Shown here in pieces: positions 5,257 to 6,678 of a DNA stretch of 6,678 nucleotides. The notes under the pieces are model-generated. The model did no database searches, was not told where the DNA came from, and worked only from the letters and a program-made list of their open reading frames with translations. A program made the translations under genes and the position numbers. Positions within the stretch are counted from its first letter, which is position 1. Every line of letters begins with the position of its first letter. This stretch comes from JBLNDG01 sp050261415 (GTDB lineage Bacteria > Bacillota > Clostridia > Lutisporales > Lutisporaceae), in the NCBI GenBank assembly GCA_050261415.1, contig JBLNDG010000091.1:1-6678 (forward strand). Reading direction: 5' to 3'.

Positions 5257-6169
5257 GCTGTTTCTTATAATATTGGGGATGCTGCTGGTACTTACTGTCG
5301 TTTCAGTTGTCCTAGGAGCATACCAGGTAAGGGCGGAGGTCGATAATTATAATACTTCTATTGAATTCTTAAAATCTCTGGGCAAAGCTGACCTTCCATC
5401 TATGCCAAACCTTAACCCTATTACAGTATCAAAGGGTTTTGTGAACATTATTGGAATGCTGGGAGCATTACTTGCAATGATTCTAGGGAACTATGCAATT
5501 GTAAAGGAAAGACGCAGTGGTACTTTGAAGCTGATTTTATCAAGCAGGGTATTCAGGGATACCCTGCTAAACGGCAAGCTGCTTGGAAATCTGATTCTGA
5601 TTGCTTGAATAACACTTTTGTCCGCTGCAATTACATTTATATCGTTATTCGCAATTGGAAATGTAGCGTTGTCTGGTGGAGATGAGGTTAGGATGGGTCT
5701 GTTTTTCCTAATGTCTTTTTTATACATGTCATTTTTTCTTGTCCTTGGAATTACACTTGCGGTTATGGTTGACAATGGTAACAAGGCACTATTGCTTACT
5801 GTAATTGTATGGCTCATTTTATCCATTGTATTTCCACAGATTGGAGACACAATGGATATGGATAACCAGCTTCCGGGCGGATTTTTTGCTCAGATGGGCA
5901 TGACAAGGAATCAGGAGCACAAGTTGCTGGATAAATTTAAATTCTATGAAACCTTGAGGGATGGAATTGAAGAAATGTCGCCCACAAAGCATTATGAAAG
6001 AGTTAGTTTTGCACTGCTGAATGTGAAGCCGGGCTTTGAAAAAAACACTCCTACAGAGATTTTAGGGCTCAAGTGGGTAAATTTACTGGGTTTGACGGCG
6101 CCAAGTATTATATTATGGCTTATAGCATATATGGTTTTTCTAAGGCGTGAGAATATTTATCAAAATTAA
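5243..6169 (+). pseudogene. ABC-2 type permease, N-terminus lost and in-frame TGA
   Basis: One frame runs from TTG 5243 to the TAA at 6167-6169, about 308 codons, broken only by a TGA at 5606-5608. Six membrane helices are visible: about residues 5-27, 64-86, 113-142 (containing the stop), then three more before the C-terminal RRENIYQN. The segment VKERRSGTLKLILS, followed by LLNGKLLGN, is the conserved ABC-2/NosY-like block between helices 2 and 3. Homologues have a short cytoplasmic N-terminal segment (typically ending in RNKLF) that is replaced here by the regulator scar; the TTG lacks a proper ribosome site. The TGA stands in helix 3 after LILIA, where a Trp (TGG) would fit, and the downstream frame is otherwise clean, so the mutation looks recent. 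Such permeases pair with an ABC ATPase for drug, peptide or lipid export; none is encoded here. Without both repairs it should be non-functional, barring read-through. Confidence 0.82.
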
Positions 6170-6183
6170 CAGGAGGAACTTTT

Positions 6184-6477
6184 ATGAGAGATTTAAAAAG
6201 TATCAAATCAATTATGGTAGGAGCGCTGATTCTGGGAATGAGCTTTGTTCTGCTTGCAGGATTAAGTCCATATGACGGTAAATTTGATACGGCATTTTAT
6301 AATAGAGCATGTATCCGTGCATTGAAAGGAAATCTAGCGGATGCAATCCTTGACCTAAAGAAAGCTATAGAGTTAAGTCCGACAAACATAGAGAGAGCAA
6401 TTGTTGACAGCGATTTTGATTTCATTAAAGGTTCAAAAGAATTTAAAGAATTAATGCTTAATGGTATGTCTGATTAG
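6184..6477 (+). CDS. small membrane-anchored TPR protein
   Basis: The 97-aa protein begins at an ATG with AGGAGG (6171-6176) seven bases upstream, 14 bases after the permease stop, and so belongs to that operon. Residues 9-26 form a hydrophobic helix, a signal anchor or uncleaved signal; no lipobox Cys and no clear cleavage site follow. Residues about 36-69 are a single TPR unit (FYNRACIRALKGN, then AILDLKKAIELSPTN). The C-terminal segment IERAIVDSDFDFIKGSKEF, then KELM, resembles the capping region seen after the last TPR in many bacterial proteins. A lone TPR suggests a protein-protein contact role at the outer membrane face, or a shortened version of a longer TPR protein. Specific function is unknown. 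It is the only apparently intact gene in its cluster. Confidence 0.8.
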   Translation: MRDLKSIKSIMVGALILGMSFVLLAGLSPYDGKFDTAFYNRACIRALKGNLADAILDLKKAIELSPTNIERAIVDSDFDFIKGSKEFKELMLNGMSD

Positions 6478-6545
6478 AAGAGCTTTCAGCGATGAGTATA
6501 ATATAAATTCAAGGCAATTAATAAATGTAATTACATAACTGATAA
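6478..6545 (+). other. short gap with a possible -10 box
   Basis: TATAAT occurs at 6497-6502, but the best -35 candidate 17 bp upstream (TTAGAA) is poor. Stops in the frame of the next fragment (for example TAA at 6543-6545) show that its normal upstream coding sequence is not here. No terminator is visible after the TPR gene. Confidence 0.3.
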
Positions 6546-6678
6546 CCTAATGGAACAGAAGAGCTTGCTCATTGGGAGATCATCGGAACCCTTATATATA
6601 AGATAACTGAAAGGGCTACACCTAAAGAGCTAAAAGCAGCAGGGTTAGGTCCACACTATATTGAGCACGGTCATGACC
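6546..6678 (+). pseudogene. CotJC / manganese-catalase-like fragment, 5' part missing, runs off the window
   Basis: The open frame reads GTEELAHWEIIGTLIYKITE, then RATPKELKAAGLGPHYIEHGHD, to the window end. It resembles the central part of CotJC and manganese catalases, where the EE-x-x-H cluster contributes metal ligands of a ferritin-like four-helix domain. In CotJC about 70 or more residues precede this block. Here an in-frame TAA lies at 6543-6545, only two codons before the match, and none of the expected upstream sequence is found in other frames. The gene has therefore lost its 5' part, or a rearrangement joined it here. Spore-coat CotJC points to a spore-forming host. The 3' end lies outside the window. 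Confidence 0.72.

Noticed and set aside
5606..5608. TGA read as Trp (alternative code) in the permease
   Set aside because: Trp is encoded by TGG in the kinase, and TGA ends the response regulator and the gene at 743, so the standard code applies.
1..6678. CRISPR array, tRNA or rRNA gene, riboswitch
   Set aside because: No regularly spaced repeats, no cloverleaf-like segment and no recognisable riboswitch core were seen on either strand.

Overview
The window looks like chromosomal DNA of a low-GC, spore-forming Clostridia member (Ruminiclostridium/Acetivibrio-like, by inference). Grounds: AT-rich sequence, strong AGGAGG-type ribosome sites, OmpR/HisKA two-component genes, an IS1182-type transposase relic and a fragment resembling the spore-coat manganese-catalase-like protein CotJC. 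TGG serves for Trp and TGA ends genes, so the standard code applies.

Left third (1-2119): decayed, mobile-element-rich DNA. Positions 1-113 resemble the 5' flank of an element reading leftward. Next is the 3' part of an unrecognised gene (114-743) with no start codon, followed by a strong terminator (839-883). Positions 957-2006 are bounded by a 24-bp inverted repeat (23/24 matches), a possible 1.05-kb element. Inside it lies an IS1182-family transposase gene that has lost its central core, carries frameshifts and a stop codon, yet keeps its own promoter region and terminator.

Middle (2120-4935): the healthiest part. An OmpR-family response regulator and a HAMP/HisKA/HATPase sensor kinase form a leftward operon with a 4-bp gene overlap. 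Divergent from it is a secreted, acidic-tailed PepSY protein with its own terminator. Between them are two copies of a tandem repeat, one per strand, each 8 bp from a -10-like hexamer: the expected layout of an OmpR-type operator. A third copy lies at 4984-5003, in front of the next gene cluster.

Right third (4936-6678): a wrecked second signalling/transport locus. The first 47 codons of another response regulator run out of frame into an ABC-2 permease. The rest of the regulator, plus any kinase and ABC ATPase gene that may have stood between, are absent. The permease also has an in-frame TGA. Downstream is an intact 97-aa membrane-anchored TPR protein, then a CotJC-like fragment whose 5' part is missing and which runs off the window.

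Working model (inference): the intact two-component system controls itself, the PepSY protein and formerly the permease cluster through the shared operator; the PepSY protein may feed back on the sensor outside the membrane.
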